A stretch of 64,000 nucleotides of DNA, from contig NZ_BQXM01000012.1 in assembly GCF_022836495.1 (NCBI RefSeq), positions 60,833 through 124,832 on the forward strand, in the 5' to 3' direction. The stretch comes from Desulforhabdus sp. TSK (GTDB lineage Bacteria; Desulfobacterota; Syntrophobacteria; Syntrophobacterales; Syntrophobacteraceae). Numbering within the stretch: position 1 is the stretch's first letter; each line of letters starts with the position of its first letter. Shown piece after piece: positions 33,779-42,855 of this stretch. The translations under genes and the position numbers were made by a program. The notes below the pieces were generated by a model. The model worked only from the letters and a program-made list of their open reading frames with translations. It had not been told where the DNA came from and did no database searches.

Positions 33779-34056
33779 AATTATTCGGCGCTCATGTTCC
33801 CCATTTTCCCGAACCCACGAAAATTCAGCATTCACGGCCAAAAATGAAGGCTATGAGGATCCGCTGACACCTCGGCGGCTTTCAAATTCTTGCGAAAAAA
33901 AGCGCAAGAATCCCCCTCCCACGGGCACGGAATGCGGAGGCTCATGGCCTCCTCAGCCCGCTTCCGTGAATAGGAGACGTGATGTTATAACGCTGATCCT
34001 GAGGAAGGTCAAACCAGAGGAATTCACAGGGGATTTTGAAGCTCCCCAATGCCTTT

Positions 34057-35214
34057 TCACGGATCAAAATCCGCGATGCGCCCCCGTTTGAGGATCTTGT
34101 CCCCAAACTTCTTGTGGATTTCATCCAGGGCCACGTCGAGCTTTTCCAACCGGTCAAAAGAGCGATCGGGAAAGAGCGGCATCTGCCGGGAGCCGGAAAC
34201 GAGATGGGAAACCCCCACACCGATGAGGCGCACTTTCTGGGTGAGGGGCAGGTGACCCAGGAGCCGGGATGCCGTCAGGAAGATTTTTTCCGTGCAATGG
34301 GTGGGGGCCGACAGGGTGCGGCTCCTGGTGAGTGTCTTGAAATCGGCGAACTTCACTTTCAAGGTTACCGTCTTCCCCCGAAGGCCGCGGGCGCGCAGAT
34401 CGCGCCCCACCTCCTCGGCCTGCAGCAGCAGCCATTTCTTCAATTCTTCGGGGTCATCCGTATCTACGTCAAAAGTGTCTTCCGCGCTGGACGACTTGGG
34501 GTCGGAATAGGAAACAATTTCACAGGAGCCCTGTCCCTGCGCCTTTTCGTAAAGGGCGGCGCCGCTCTTTCCGAATCGTGCGGTCCAGAAAGAGAGGGGG
34601 AACTTCAGAATGTCGCCCACCACACGGATGCCCAGGGCATGAAGGCGTTCGCCGGTTTTAGAACCGATCCCGGGAATCTGCGTGACGGGCAGCCCCTGCA
34701 GCAGGCCGGGCACCTCCTCTTCCTCGATGATGGTGAGCCCGTCGGGTTTTTTCATCTCCGAGGCGATCTTGGCGAGAAAACGGTTGGGGGCGATGCCGAT
34801 GGAGCACGTGAGGGAGGTCTTCTCCAGCACTGCCTCTTTGATGTGGGCGGCCAGACGCTCCGGCGGACCGTGGAGCTTTTCCGTGCCCGTAACGTCAAGG
34901 TAGGCCTCGTCGATGGATACCTGCTCCACGAGGGGCGAAGCCTGCCTGAAGATTTCCATGACCAGACTCGAAACCTCCCGGTACCGCTTCATGCGCACGG
35001 GAAGGTAAACCCCGCCAGGGCACAGGCGCCTCGCCTGGAAAACGGGCATGGCCGAACGGACACCAAATTTCCTTGCCTCGTAGGACGCAGCACAAACAAC
35101 CCCCCGCATGGAAGCCCCCACAATCACCGGCTTGCCCTTCCATTCGGGATGGTCCGCCTGCTCGATGGACGCATAGAAGGCGTCCATGTCGATATGCATG
35201 ATCCGGTGTTTCAT
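34057..35214 (-). CDS. dinB: DNA polymerase IV
   Basis: A 385-residue Y-family translesion polymerase. The catalytic motifs HIDMDAFYASIEQ (residues about 5-17) and VSIDEAYLDVTG (about 103-114) hold the metal-binding Asp/Glu residues; GIAPNRFLAKIAS and the helix-hairpin-helix IPGIGSKTGERL follow, then the little-finger domain. Length is slightly above the 350 of E. coli DinB. The next gene on the strand upstream is uppP, about 95 bases away. No LexA site is evident to me in the short spacer. Confidence 0.95.
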   Translation of the reverse strand: MKHRIMHIDMDAFYASIEQADHPEWKGKPVIVGASMRGVVCAASYEARKFGVRSAMPVFQARRLCPGGVYLPVRMKRYREVSSLVMEIFRQASPLVEQVSIDEAYLDVTGTEKLHGPPERLAAHIKEAVLEKTSLTCSIGIAPNRFLAKIASEMKKPDGLTIIEEEEVPGLLQGLPVTQIPGIGSKTGERLHALGIRVVGDILKFPLSFWTARFGKSGAALYEKAQGQGSCEIVSYSDPKSSSAEDTFDVDTDDPEELKKWLLLQAEEVGRDLRARGLRGKTVTLKVKFADFKTLTRSRTLSAPTHCTEKIFLTASRLLGHLPLTQKVRLIGVGVSHLVSGSRQMPLFPDRSFDRLEKLDVALDEIHKKFGDKILKRGRIADFDP

Positions 35215-35310
35215 GGAAAATACGTCCGCCCCCCACGGAATGATTTCAGGCCGAAGGACAGACCATCGGCGACGTCTCCATGCCCCGTCCCCAATGCACG
35301 GCAGGAGACC

Positions 35311-36285
35311 TCAGATCCTTTGAGTCAGGAGCAGCGCGATCCCTGCCAGGGCAGCGATGACCCTGTAGTATCCGAAGACGGCAAGACTGTGCCGGCTCAG
35401 GTATCCCACCATCCATTTAATGGAGAGGACCGCGAAGATGAACGCAGAGACGAGCCCGATGAACAGGGAAAAACCATCGAAAGTCTCCAGCATGATCTGA
35501 CCGTGTTTGGAGAAATCATACGCCGTAGCCGCCCCGAGCGTCAAAAGCCCCAGGAGAAAACTGAACTCGACGGCCGCAGGCAGCGAAAGGCCCACCAGAA
35601 CGCCTCCCACTATGGTGACGAGGCTCCTGCTGACTCCCGGCCACATGGCGATGCACTGCACCAGGCCGATGGTGATGGCCATTCTGGCTCGCATCTCACG
35701 AAGCGACCGCCCTCCAGCCATGGGATTGCCTTTTTCATTCTTGAAATGCGCAACCAGAAGGATAGCCAATCCGCCCACCATCCAGGCTGAAATCACCGGC
35801 CACATGCCGAAAAGATATTCCTTGATCATCTTGTTGAAGAGCAATCCGACGACGGCGGCAGGCAGGAAGGCGACCACCACGTTGACGGCCATTACCAGCC
35901 CATCACGATCCCTCCCAAGTATGCCCTGAACGATCTGTTTCATACGTCCGAAATAAAGCCAGACGACGGCCAGGATCGCCCCGGCCTGGATACAAATGGT
36001 GTAAGCATCCGCAGCATCCTTGGACTGCGGGTTGCCCTGGGGCCGGGCCGGGTCGTTTTTTTCCAGCCCCATGAGTCTCTGGGCTACAAGCAGATGCCCG
36101 GTTGAGCTGACCGGAAGGAATTCCGTCAGGCCTTCCACCGCCCCGAGGGCAAAAGCCTGGGTGATGGTCATGGACTTTTCGTTTCCCTTTTTTCCTGCAG
36201 TCCCTTCCGCCAGGAGATCTCCGGGGGCAACGGCATTCAGCAGAATGAAACTCGCCAGTACGGCCAGACCGACATGGACCCGCAT
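35311..36285 (-). CDS. uppP: Undecaprenyl-diphosphatase
   Basis: A 324-residue membrane enzyme that recycles undecaprenyl diphosphate for cell-wall synthesis. The conserved motifs are GAVEGLTEFLPVSSTGHLL (about residues 47-65) and CIAMWPGVSRSLVTIVGG (about 210-227), both needed for catalysis. ATG 36285 follows TCAGGAGG; it adds an N-terminal hydrophobic, signal-like segment of about 35 residues ahead of the usual start near MTITQAFALG, making it longer than the typical 270. It lies just left of the integrative element. Confidence 0.94.
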   Translation of the reverse strand: MRVHVGLAVLASFILLNAVAPGDLLAEGTAGKKGNEKSMTITQAFALGAVEGLTEFLPVSSTGHLLVAQRLMGLEKNDPARPQGNPQSKDAADAYTICIQAGAILAVVWLYFGRMKQIVQGILGRDRDGLVMAVNVVVAFLPAAVVGLLFNKMIKEYLFGMWPVISAWMVGGLAILLVAHFKNEKGNPMAGGRSLREMRARMAITIGLVQCIAMWPGVSRSLVTIVGGVLVGLSLPAAVEFSFLLGLLTLGAATAYDFSKHGQIMLETFDGFSLFIGLVSAFIFAVLSIKWMVGYLSRHSLAVFGYYRVIAALAGIALLLTQRI

Positions 36286-36320
36286 CGCACAACCTCCTGA
36301 TGGTACGGAAGCACCCAAAC

Positions 36321-36352
36321 AAAAAAAGCCCATGAGATACACCCTCATGAGC
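36321..36352 (-). terminator. Original tRNA-Ser terminator, displaced by the element
   Basis: On the minus strand GCTCATGAG pairs with CTCATGGGC around 7 nt and is followed by seven T. It lies 9 bases beyond the displaced tRNA-Ser 3' fragment, so it was probably the native terminator before insertion. Confidence 0.75.
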
Positions 36353-36360
36353 TGACTTGA

Positions 36361-36423
36361 TGAAGTGGCGGAGAGAGAGGGATTCGAACCCTCGGTACCC
36401 CTTTACAGAGTACACTCGCTTAG
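36361..36423 (-). repeat. attL: displaced 3' part of tRNA-Ser(GCT)
   Basis: These 63 bases are identical to 42520-42582, which form the 3' half (anticodon loop to CCA) of the intact tRNA-Ser(GCT) gene. To the right of base 36423 the match stops and the tRNA 5' half is absent, so this is a remnant marking one end of an integrated element. Confidence 0.95.
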
Positions 36424-36484
36424 AAAGCGAGTACAGCCATTTCCAAGCCCCTGAGGTTTCTATTACATCAGCTCTGCATCTGTA

Positions 36485-37320
36485 TTACTGGTTTCTAATT
36501 GGTGTCACCGACACCAGCTTTTCCGTTGGATTGGTGTCGCTGCTGTCCGGGATCTTCGTCAATTCTTCCAGGTCACGACTGATCGTGTGCAGGTAAGTTT
36601 CAGTCGTCGTGGGGCGCCTGTGCCTTAAAAATTGCTGGATCTGGGAAAGAGTTGCCTTGCCGGAATCATTCAGGATTGATGCCACATGGTGTCGGATGGC
36701 ATGGAATCCAAAAGGCTTCACCCCCGCACGTTCACACAAGGTCCTCAAGAGATCCCTCTTGGCGGAGCAGGCAAGCGGTGACCCATCAGATTTGTAGAAA
36801 ACATAGACTGAACTCTTGTTGCGCTCGAGCCAACGTCTTTCCATTACATCCGAAAGCTTCTGAGTCATCGGGAGAAAATCCGCTTCCAGCTGCCCGTTAC
36901 CAGATCGTGGAGGAGCCCCCGATCATAGAGGGCCTTCAGGTCTTTCAAATGGCGATTTGCCGTTTTGTTTCCTTCGGTGGATTGAATGTGTTCCAGGTAA
37001 TTCAGGAAAGTGGTTTTTGAAATGTCTTGCGCTGGTGGATTGCCGTTCAGGTAGTCGATAAACTTGGCGTAGTAATGCGATTTTGACCGCCGGGTATTTT
37101 GCTGCATCCTGGCGCGGCAGTTGTCAAAGTACCTTTCGGCCAACGAACCGAAAGAGATTGTAAGTGTCTCCAGGGGGCCGGCTTCTATCCTCTTTCGCTC
37201 TTCCGCCTCCCACTGCTGCGCGGTGAGTTTTGTCCGGGACGCTCGTTTTGCATGGATTTTTCCGTTCAGCATGAACTTCGCGGTCCATGTTTTCTCGGAT
37301 GCTCTCCTGAACACACTCAC
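36485..37320 (-). pseudogene. Tyrosine-recombinase integrase, broken
   Basis: Two frames overlap by 4 bases. The 5' piece (36865-37320, start GTG) is the SAM-like core-binding domain ending HDLVTGSW; the 3' piece (36485-36868) is the end of the catalytic domain with FGFHAIRHHVAS (box II) and RRPTTTETYLH (Tyr nucleophile). Between them a family member would have about 80 more residues including the first catalytic Arg, which is absent. A frameshift plus internal deletion is the simplest reading, so the protein should be inactive. It lies beside attL, as usual for tRNA-targeting elements. Confidence 0.8.
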
Positions 37321-37480
37321 GACTCAATGCCTCCACCAGCTGCTCTAGAACGAACCTGGCCGATTTCAAATTGCGTCCTGATCCGATGAAGAAATGAGGG
37401 TATCTCCTCCAGTTCTTACGGATCGTCGTTTCGCTCGTATTCATTATCTGAGCGAGTTGGTGGAAGTCAAGGATCGTCAC
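37124..37480 (-). CDS. Helix-turn-helix, excisionase-like small protein (3' end uncertain)
   Basis: The first 55 codons (MTILDFHQLAQIMNTSETTI..., WRRYPHFFIGSG, SARFVLEQLVEAL) form an HTH of the kind found in excisionase/AlpA-type proteins next to integrases. The frame stays open for 197 bases into the integrase gene, where its translation is just a shifted reading of that gene. A lost stop codon is likely, and the real gene may have ended near 37315. Confidence 0.4.
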   Translation of the reverse strand: MTILDFHQLAQIMNTSETTIRKNWRRYPHFFIGSGRNLKSARFVLEQLVEALSRECVQESIRENMDREVHAERKNPCKTSVPDKTHRAAVGGGRAKEDRSRPPGDTYNLFRFVGRKVL

Positions 37481-38268
37481 GCGTTGGCCTCATGAAATGT
37501 CAGATCCTGTCGCATGGATCGATCCTCAGAAGCAGTTGCCGGAGATCCACCAACACTCCTTTAACGTGAAACTGAAGCCATCGTCGGTGCGGCGATGGAA
37601 CATCCGCCAGACAAAACGTGCTATTCGGCGCATGTCATTTGCCCCCTTTCACACCCTAACGCGAGGCTGTCGCCGTACAGCCCATCAATAACGATCTCTG
37701 GCTCAGGCTCTCTCATGCTGGGTGCATTGGATGCCTGCACCCAGCATGAGAGGCCCACGGACATGGTGAATTTTTGCATGAGTCGTATTGACGCCCCTGG
37801 CAATACACCTCCATGAAATATCCGAGTCCTTTCATCCCCCTCTCGTTTCACAGGCACCTCACGCAGCTCCCGCAGCCGGGGAGGGGGGGCGAAACACCCT
37901 GCGAGGTCTATCCTTCCCCCGGGTGAGCACTGTGGTGGTGACGGTCTCTCCCGTCAGTCACGACTGCCGGCTGCAACTGCCGGTCGTCGACACCAGACGT
38001 CTGTCGCCAGAGCATCCGGTTGTCCCGTCCTTCCATGGGCTCACTTGGGGTCTTTCACCTCGGCATTCCCGCCATGTCCGGGGCTGCCAGTGTCCATGTC
38101 TCCTGACAGCTATCCTTGATGGGAATGGGATGTGTCTGGGGGGCTATGGAGTGGATGGACAATCCATTTTCGTGGCATCAGTACAATGGAAGTCCTGCGT
38201 GTGCTGGATGGGATAAAATCTTGCCCATATATCAAATAAGATATATCATTCGATCAACGTGAGGGAAG
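37481..38268. other. Element interior without recognised gene
   Basis: About 790 bases, GC-rich in the middle, with no frame I can assign. It has a perfect 15-bp inverted repeat (37712-37726 with 37736-37750) and, at the right end, the hicA operator-like site. Confidence 0.5.
38227..38246 (+). promoter_or_regulatory. Operator-like inverted repeat ahead of hicA
   Basis: ATATATC (38227-38233) and GATATAT (38240-38246) form a 7-bp perfect inverted repeat 22 bases before the hicA start. HicB-type antitoxins with an HTH repress their own operon, so this is the likely binding site. Confidence 0.5.
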
Positions 38269-38454
38269 ATGAACGGCAAGCAAATCATAAAGATCCTGGA
38301 AAGCGAAGGCTGGAGGGTAATCCGGGTGAATGGAAGTCATCATCGCATGGCGAAGGATTCCGCTCGGACGACCGTTCCGGTCCATGGCGCCAGGGATGTT
38401 CATCCCAAAACGTTGGCTCAGATAGAAAAGGATACGGGGGTGAAGCTGAAATGA
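38269..38454 (+). CDS. hicA: HicA-family toxin (mRNA interferase)
   Basis: A 61-residue double-stranded-RNA-binding-fold toxin. It shows the typical start MNGKQIIKILESEGW, the catalytic His in GSHHRMAKD and the strand TTVPVHGARDVHPKTLAQIEKD. Its stop overlaps the start of hicB by ATGA, the usual hicAB order and coupling. HicA cleaves mRNA when HicB is lost. It resides in the integrative element and probably helps keep it. Confidence 0.92.
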   Translation: MNGKQIIKILESEGWRVIRVNGSHHRMAKDSARTTVPVHGARDVHPKTLAQIEKDTGVKLK

Positions 38455-38891
38455 AAATCGCGTATCAGGCTATTTTTGAAGAGGATCAGGATGGAATTTT
38501 CGTCAGGTTTCCGGATCTGCAGGAGGCCTTCACGGAAGGAAAGACCATGGAGGAGGCGCTGTTCAACGCTGAAGAGGTTCTCAATCTGACCCTCGAAGGG
38601 AGGATGGACGAAGGCATGGACATTCCCGATCCGAAAGAGTACGAGGGAGGCGTGTGGATTTATCCTTCCGCCCTGGTGCAGTCGGCGCTGCTGATGAGGA
38701 CAGCCAGGAAGGGCAGATCGCTGGCGGAACTGGCTCGGGCGCTCGGGACCTCGTGGCCTTCGGCACAGCGCTTGGAGAATCCAAGGCATTCTCCCACTTT
38801 GAAGCAATTGGAGCGAGCCGCCGCGGCTCTTGGAGGAAAACTCGTCTTGAGCTTCGAGCACACCGAAGGAAAGAGGAAGTCAGCGGCATGA
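38451..38891 (+). CDS. hicB: HicB-family antitoxin with XRE-type HTH
   Basis: A 146-residue antitoxin starting at ATG 38451, which overlaps the hicA stop. The N-terminal partial RNase H-like HicB domain reads YQAIFEEDQDGIFVRFPDLQEAFTEGKTMEEAL. The C-terminal HTH (residues about 80-130, RKGRSLAELARALGTSWPSAQRLENPRHSPTLKQLERAAAAL) should bind the operon operator. The longer frame starting at 38259 is a shifted reading of hicA and is rejected. Confidence 0.92.
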   Translation: MKIAYQAIFEEDQDGIFVRFPDLQEAFTEGKTMEEALFNAEEVLNLTLEGRMDEGMDIPDPKEYEGGVWIYPSALVQSALLMRTARKGRSLAELARALGTSWPSAQRLENPRHSPTLKQLERAAAALGGKLVLSFEHTEGKRKSAA

Positions 38892-38910
38892 GGCATGGCG
38901 TGGGAATAAA

Positions 38911-38936
38911 AAAGCCGCCCTGGGGTAGGGCGGCTT
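38911..38936 (-). terminator. Terminator between hicB and the DUF1828 gene
   Basis: AAGCCGCCCT pairs with AGGGCGGCTT around a short loop and on the minus strand is followed by a T-run (TTTTTTATT). It touches the stop codon of the DUF1828 gene and can also block readthrough from hicB. Confidence 0.7.
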
Positions 38937-39543
38937 AGGCGGCCAGGAGTTGATCGGTGAAGTCATCCGGTTTCGACCAATAGGCAATATCTGAAAGTGT
39001 TTCGAGGAGGTTGAAGTCCTCCGAAGACCATACGTCTATAGTGTCGTCAAACAGGGAAATGAATGACTGGGCTTCCCTTCCCACCTTCGAATAGCTCAGA
39101 TCGTGCCAAGTCGTGACCACGTGCTCGGCCAGGCGCTTTGCGGAAGCCTTGCCGCCGGTGCTCAAAGTGCAGATCAATGCCGTCTTTTGAAGTGAAAAGG
39201 TGTGAAAATCAATCGTGTATACTCGCCCGGATCTCCCGGTAAGCTTTTCACCTCTCATGATCATCCCGCGATAGAACAAGACCTCATGATTGCTGCAAAT
39301 ATCTCCAATGATTGCCAGTTGTTTGTGGGATTTCTTAGTGGAAAGGGCTTGCGTCCCGAGCCATCTGATCGTTTCGCCAAGGTCGGTCACAATGGTTTGA
39401 TCACCAACGCGTTGGATGTAGACATCGATAAAATCTCCATCGGGATAAAGGTAGGGCGTCCTGACCTGCACATGGCCGTCCAGTTCAGAACAAATTAACA
39501 GCCTGCGGTATCCATTCATAATTTCTTCACATATGCTGTTCAT
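38935..39543 (-). CDS. DUF1828-family protein
   Basis: A 202-residue protein from ATG 39543 (MNSICEEIMNGYRRL), preceded by GGAAG at good distance. The open frame extends to 39705, but the upstream ATG has no ribosome site. The segment VQVRTPYLYPDGDFIDVYI followed by TIVTDLGETIRWLGTQ is the DUF1828 signature. The family is common in mobile islands of bacteria and has no firm function that I know. It is convergent with hicB. Confidence 0.7.
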   Translation of the reverse strand: MNSICEEIMNGYRRLLICSELDGHVQVRTPYLYPDGDFIDVYIQRVGDQTIVTDLGETIRWLGTQALSTKKSHKQLAIIGDICSNHEVLFYRGMIMRGEKLTGRSGRVYTIDFHTFSLQKTALICTLSTGGKASAKRLAEHVVTTWHDLSYSKVGREAQSFISLFDDTIDVWSSEDFNLLETLSDIAYWSKPDDFTDQLLAA

Positions 39544-39818
39544 GGCAACGCTTCCAGTTGGAATGCCGGCGGCGGAGCGCTGTGCCGGGGCCACCATGCT
39601 TTTCCGGCTCTCGGCGGCCTCTTCAGGATCGTGATCGTCGAAGAGGATAGCCCTACAACGCGCTATGGCTTGAAGCAGGCCGCTCGGAGAGCGATAATCA
39701 GCCATGGGAGGAGGATATCATTACATGGAGGCCGATTATGCTGCCCGAGATCAGACGCGATGAGGGCCTCTATCCCGTTCCACAGTATGAGATTGAATAG
39801 GTTGATATCACCGGATTT

Positions 39819-40283
39819 ATGGACGAGCTGAAAGAATTCCACGCTACGTTCCATGACGGATTTTCGCAAAGTGAGCCCCGGGAGAACTTCTTCCGATACA
39901 TGGTGGGCCAGTTGAGCGATCTTGAGAGAAAATCGATCGAGCCTATTGCCCTTCACGTCGAAGGGGGAAATCCCCGACGGATGAAAAGTGCCATTACCGA
40001 TGCTCTCTGGGATGAGGACAAGATTCTTTCGAAGTACCACACCCTGGTCCATTAAGACATGAGAGATCCCAAGGGGGTACTCATGTACGATGAATCGGCA
40101 TTTGTCAAAAAAGGAGAGGACTCGGTCGGGGTTGAGCGCCAGTACTGCGGCACTGTTGGTGAAGTGGACAACTGCCAGGTGGGAGTCTTTGAAGGCTATG
40201 CCTCCCGCCATGGCTACGCTCTTGTTGATAAAAGGCTCTTTATCCCCGAATCCTGGGTAAGGGTGTTAATTTCAATCATTTAA
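39819..40283 (+). pseudogene. IS701-family transposase remnant
   Basis: Two pieces in one frame, split by a TAA at 40053-40055: FFRYMVGQLSDLERKSIEPIALHVEGG...DALWDEDKILSKYHTLVH and then DPKGVLMYDESAFVKKGEDSVGVERQYCGT...NCQVGVFEGYASRHGYALVDKRLFIPESW. This is the N-terminal third of an IS701-type DDE transposase; DES would hold the first catalytic Asp. After FIPESW the homology ends, so the gene is also truncated. No terminal inverted repeats are visible. Confidence 0.8.
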
Positions 40284-40371
40284 AGCTAAGTGGCATTGTA
40301 GGGTTCAGGACCACGTGAGAGGGGTCGGGCTGGCCTTCATTACTGAAAATGCCCCTGCCCCGCCGTTGTTG

Positions 40372-40758
40372 CTAGACCCGTTGCACCGGACCGGCGTATT
40401 TGGCCACCTGTATATCGGCTGTCAATAGTGTTATGCCCTCGACAATGGCCTGCGCGACGAGCAGGCGGTCGAAGGGATCTTTATGGATTGGCGGTAGGGT
40501 CATGACGGCCACCGCATGCTCACTGAGGATCGGCAGCTCAAGATAGCCGTTGTCCAACAGGCCGCGTCGCAACACTCGTGGATCGACCTTGAAATCTTCG
40601 CGGCCCAAGCCACATTTGATTACGATTTCCCACAAGCTGGCGACGCTGAAGAATAATTCGTTTTCAGGCTCGCTCATCGCCGTCTGAGCATCCACCGGTA
40701 GATGTTCAAAGCCTTGTGCCGCCCATAGCAACAAGTGAGTATCGAGCAGAAGATTCAT
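40372..40758 (-). CDS. vapC: PIN-domain toxin (VapC family)
   Basis: A 128-residue PIN-domain RNase. The acidic active-site residues are visible in LLLDTHLLLWA (Asp6), SVASLWEI (Glu) and HKDPFDRLLVAQA (Asp), with a final TADIQVAKY. Its ATG overlaps the stop of the upstream antitoxin by 4 bases. VapC toxins cleave tRNA or rRNA. This is the second toxin-antitoxin pair in the element. Confidence 0.92.
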   Translation of the reverse strand: MNLLLDTHLLLWAAQGFEHLPVDAQTAMSEPENELFFSVASLWEIVIKCGLGREDFKVDPRVLRRGLLDNGYLELPILSEHAVAVMTLPPIHKDPFDRLLVAQAIVEGITLLTADIQVAKYAGPVQRV

Positions 40759-41000
40759 GCATCCCCTTCAAACATCTTCATGATCTCGGCTTCGCCCATC
40801 CGATCAAAGTCGGCCGGCACGTTAATTTGCCCAGCCATGAAGCCAAACCTTTTGATCCGGGAAGGTTCCCGAGCATTGAGCGGAATAACCTTGACCATCG
40901 GCTTCCCGGCCTTGGCGATGACGAACGGCTCACCGTTGGCGGCTTGCTCCACCAGCCGGGATAAATGGGTTTTGGCATCGTGAATGTTGTATGTCCGCAT
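40755..41000 (-). CDS. Phd/YefM-type antitoxin of the PIN toxin
   Basis: An 81-residue antitoxin. The N-terminal DNA-binding domain reads YNIHDAKTHLSRLVEQAANGEPFVIAKAGKPMVKVIPL, the standard Phd/YefM pattern, and a flexible acidic tail should wrap the toxin. ATG 41000 follows GAGGTG. A short dyad (TTAG...CTAA) at about 41020-41038 upstream may be its operator. Confidence 0.9.
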   Translation of the reverse strand: MRTYNIHDAKTHLSRLVEQAANGEPFVIAKAGKPMVKVIPLNAREPSRIKRFGFMAGQINVPADFDRMGEAEIMKMFEGDA

Positions 41001-41368
41001 ATGGTCACCTCAATGAGACTTAGTTTAATGAGCTAAACCTACCGCCCTTCATTGCAATGTCAAGAGTTTTGTCGCAAATTAATATCCAGGTGCGGGAAAA
41101 TGGAGGGCCTGACCGATCCCGGTGGTTTCAATCATAAAGGAGCCTTTGGGGTAAATTCAGAAGTTAACCTCTCTATATCCAATTCAGATTTTTACTCTCA
41201 CGCATAAGAACCGATCTTTTCCCTCCAATTTTGGAGTGTGCCGGAGCGCCATCTTATTCCATGCTTAATCGATGCGAACGATTTTCTAGTTCTTTATAAT
41301 TATGTTCCATATTTGCGCCACATAAGGGGCATTTGAAAACAAAATGGACCCTATCCAAAGCACGTAAA
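41001..41368. other. Element interior without recognised gene
   Basis: An AT-richer stretch upstream of the antitoxin. A minus-strand frame near 41270-41340 contains FKCPLCGANMEHN, a zinc-ribbon-like fragment, but no start can be assigned, so it is not called. Confidence 0.4.
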
Positions 41369-41518
41369 TCAAGGCAGGAAAACGATCTGATATGTTGAGC
41401 ATTGCCACGAATCAGTCTCCCAAGCTGAGGGTTGGGAAAGCTGTGGGTAAGATTCGGCTTGCGAGATAATCAAGAAGCAATTGGTGTCAAAATTGGTGTC
41501 ATCGGGTAGGAGGAGGGC

Positions 41519-42468
<950 letters not shown>

Positions 42469-42480
42469 GCAAACAAAAAG

Positions 42481-42510
42481 CCCCTGTGAATCAGAATCGA
42501 TTCACAGGGG
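42481..42510 (-). terminator. Terminator after tRNA-Ser(GCT), intron target
   Basis: A perfect 12-bp stem (42481-42492 with 42499-42510) with a 6-nt loop; on the minus strand it is followed by CTTTTTGTTT. It ends the tRNA-Ser transcript, and the group II intron starts 12 bases further on. Confidence 0.9.
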
Positions 42511-42519
42511 CTAAGTTGT

Positions 42520-42582
42520 TGAAGTGGCGGAGAGAGAGGGATTCGAACCCTCGGTACCCCTTTACAGAGTACACTCGCTTAG
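42520..42582 (-). repeat. attR: 3' half of the intact tRNA-Ser(GCT)
   Basis: 63 bases identical to 36361-36423. The repeat covers the tRNA from the anticodon loop to its CCA end, so insertion of the element rebuilt a complete tRNA. Confidence 0.95.
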
Positions 42583-42618
42583 CAGGCGAGCGCCTTAAGC
42601 CGACTCGGCCATCTCTCC
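42525..42618 (-). tRNA. tRNA-Ser (anticodon GCT)
   Basis: The 94-nt minus-strand gene folds as a class II tRNA: acceptor GGAGAGA with TCTCTCC, discriminator G and encoded CCA, D-arm GCCGAGTCGGC, anticodon stem CTCGC/GCGAG with loop CTGCTAA (anticodon GCT), long variable arm, and T-loop GTTCGAATCCC. It reads AGC/AGU codons. It is the attachment site of the neighbouring element. Confidence 0.97.
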
Positions 42619-42636
42619 GTTTTTGTCTGCCTGAAA

Positions 42637-42722
42637 TGGCGGAGGGAGTAGGATTCGAACCCACGGAACTTTCGTTCAACGGTTTTCAAGACCGCCGCCT
42701 TAAACCACTCGGCCATCCCTCC
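42637..42722 (-). tRNA. tRNA-Ser (anticodon TGA)
   Basis: An 86-nt class II tRNA with acceptor GGAGGGA/TCCCTCC, discriminator G, encoded CCA, anticodon loop CTTGAAA (TGA, reads UCA and other UCN codons), variable arm and T-loop GTTCGAATCC. It lies 18 bases upstream of tRNA-Ser(GCT) and is probably co-transcribed with it. Confidence 0.97.
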
Positions 42723-42855
42723 GGCGATCTTCACTATTCCCCGACGGAGGTTGCGAATTTATCATCGGCACTTTAACGTGTCAAGAGTTTCTGTTATACG
42801 CAACAAGATATGACGTTGCTGCTGGAGCGGCCTCCCATCCACACGAGGGATTGAG

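Larger units (their letters stand above)
33272..34056. other. Intergenic control region upstream of module 2
   Basis: About 785 bases with no supported gene. It contains a short palindrome (33365-33384), an 18-bp tandem direct repeat over a promoter-like site (33717-33778) and an A-loop hairpin (33886-33911). Confidence 0.5.

Noticed and set aside
36361..36450. A second tRNA-Ser gene at the left end of the island
   Set aside because: Only the 3' half matches. The 5' half and acceptor 5' strand are absent, so it is the displaced attachment remnant.
38259..38891. 210-residue version of HicB
   Set aside because: The extra N-terminal residues are a shifted reading of hicA; ATG 38451 overlaps the hicA stop as in other hicAB operons.
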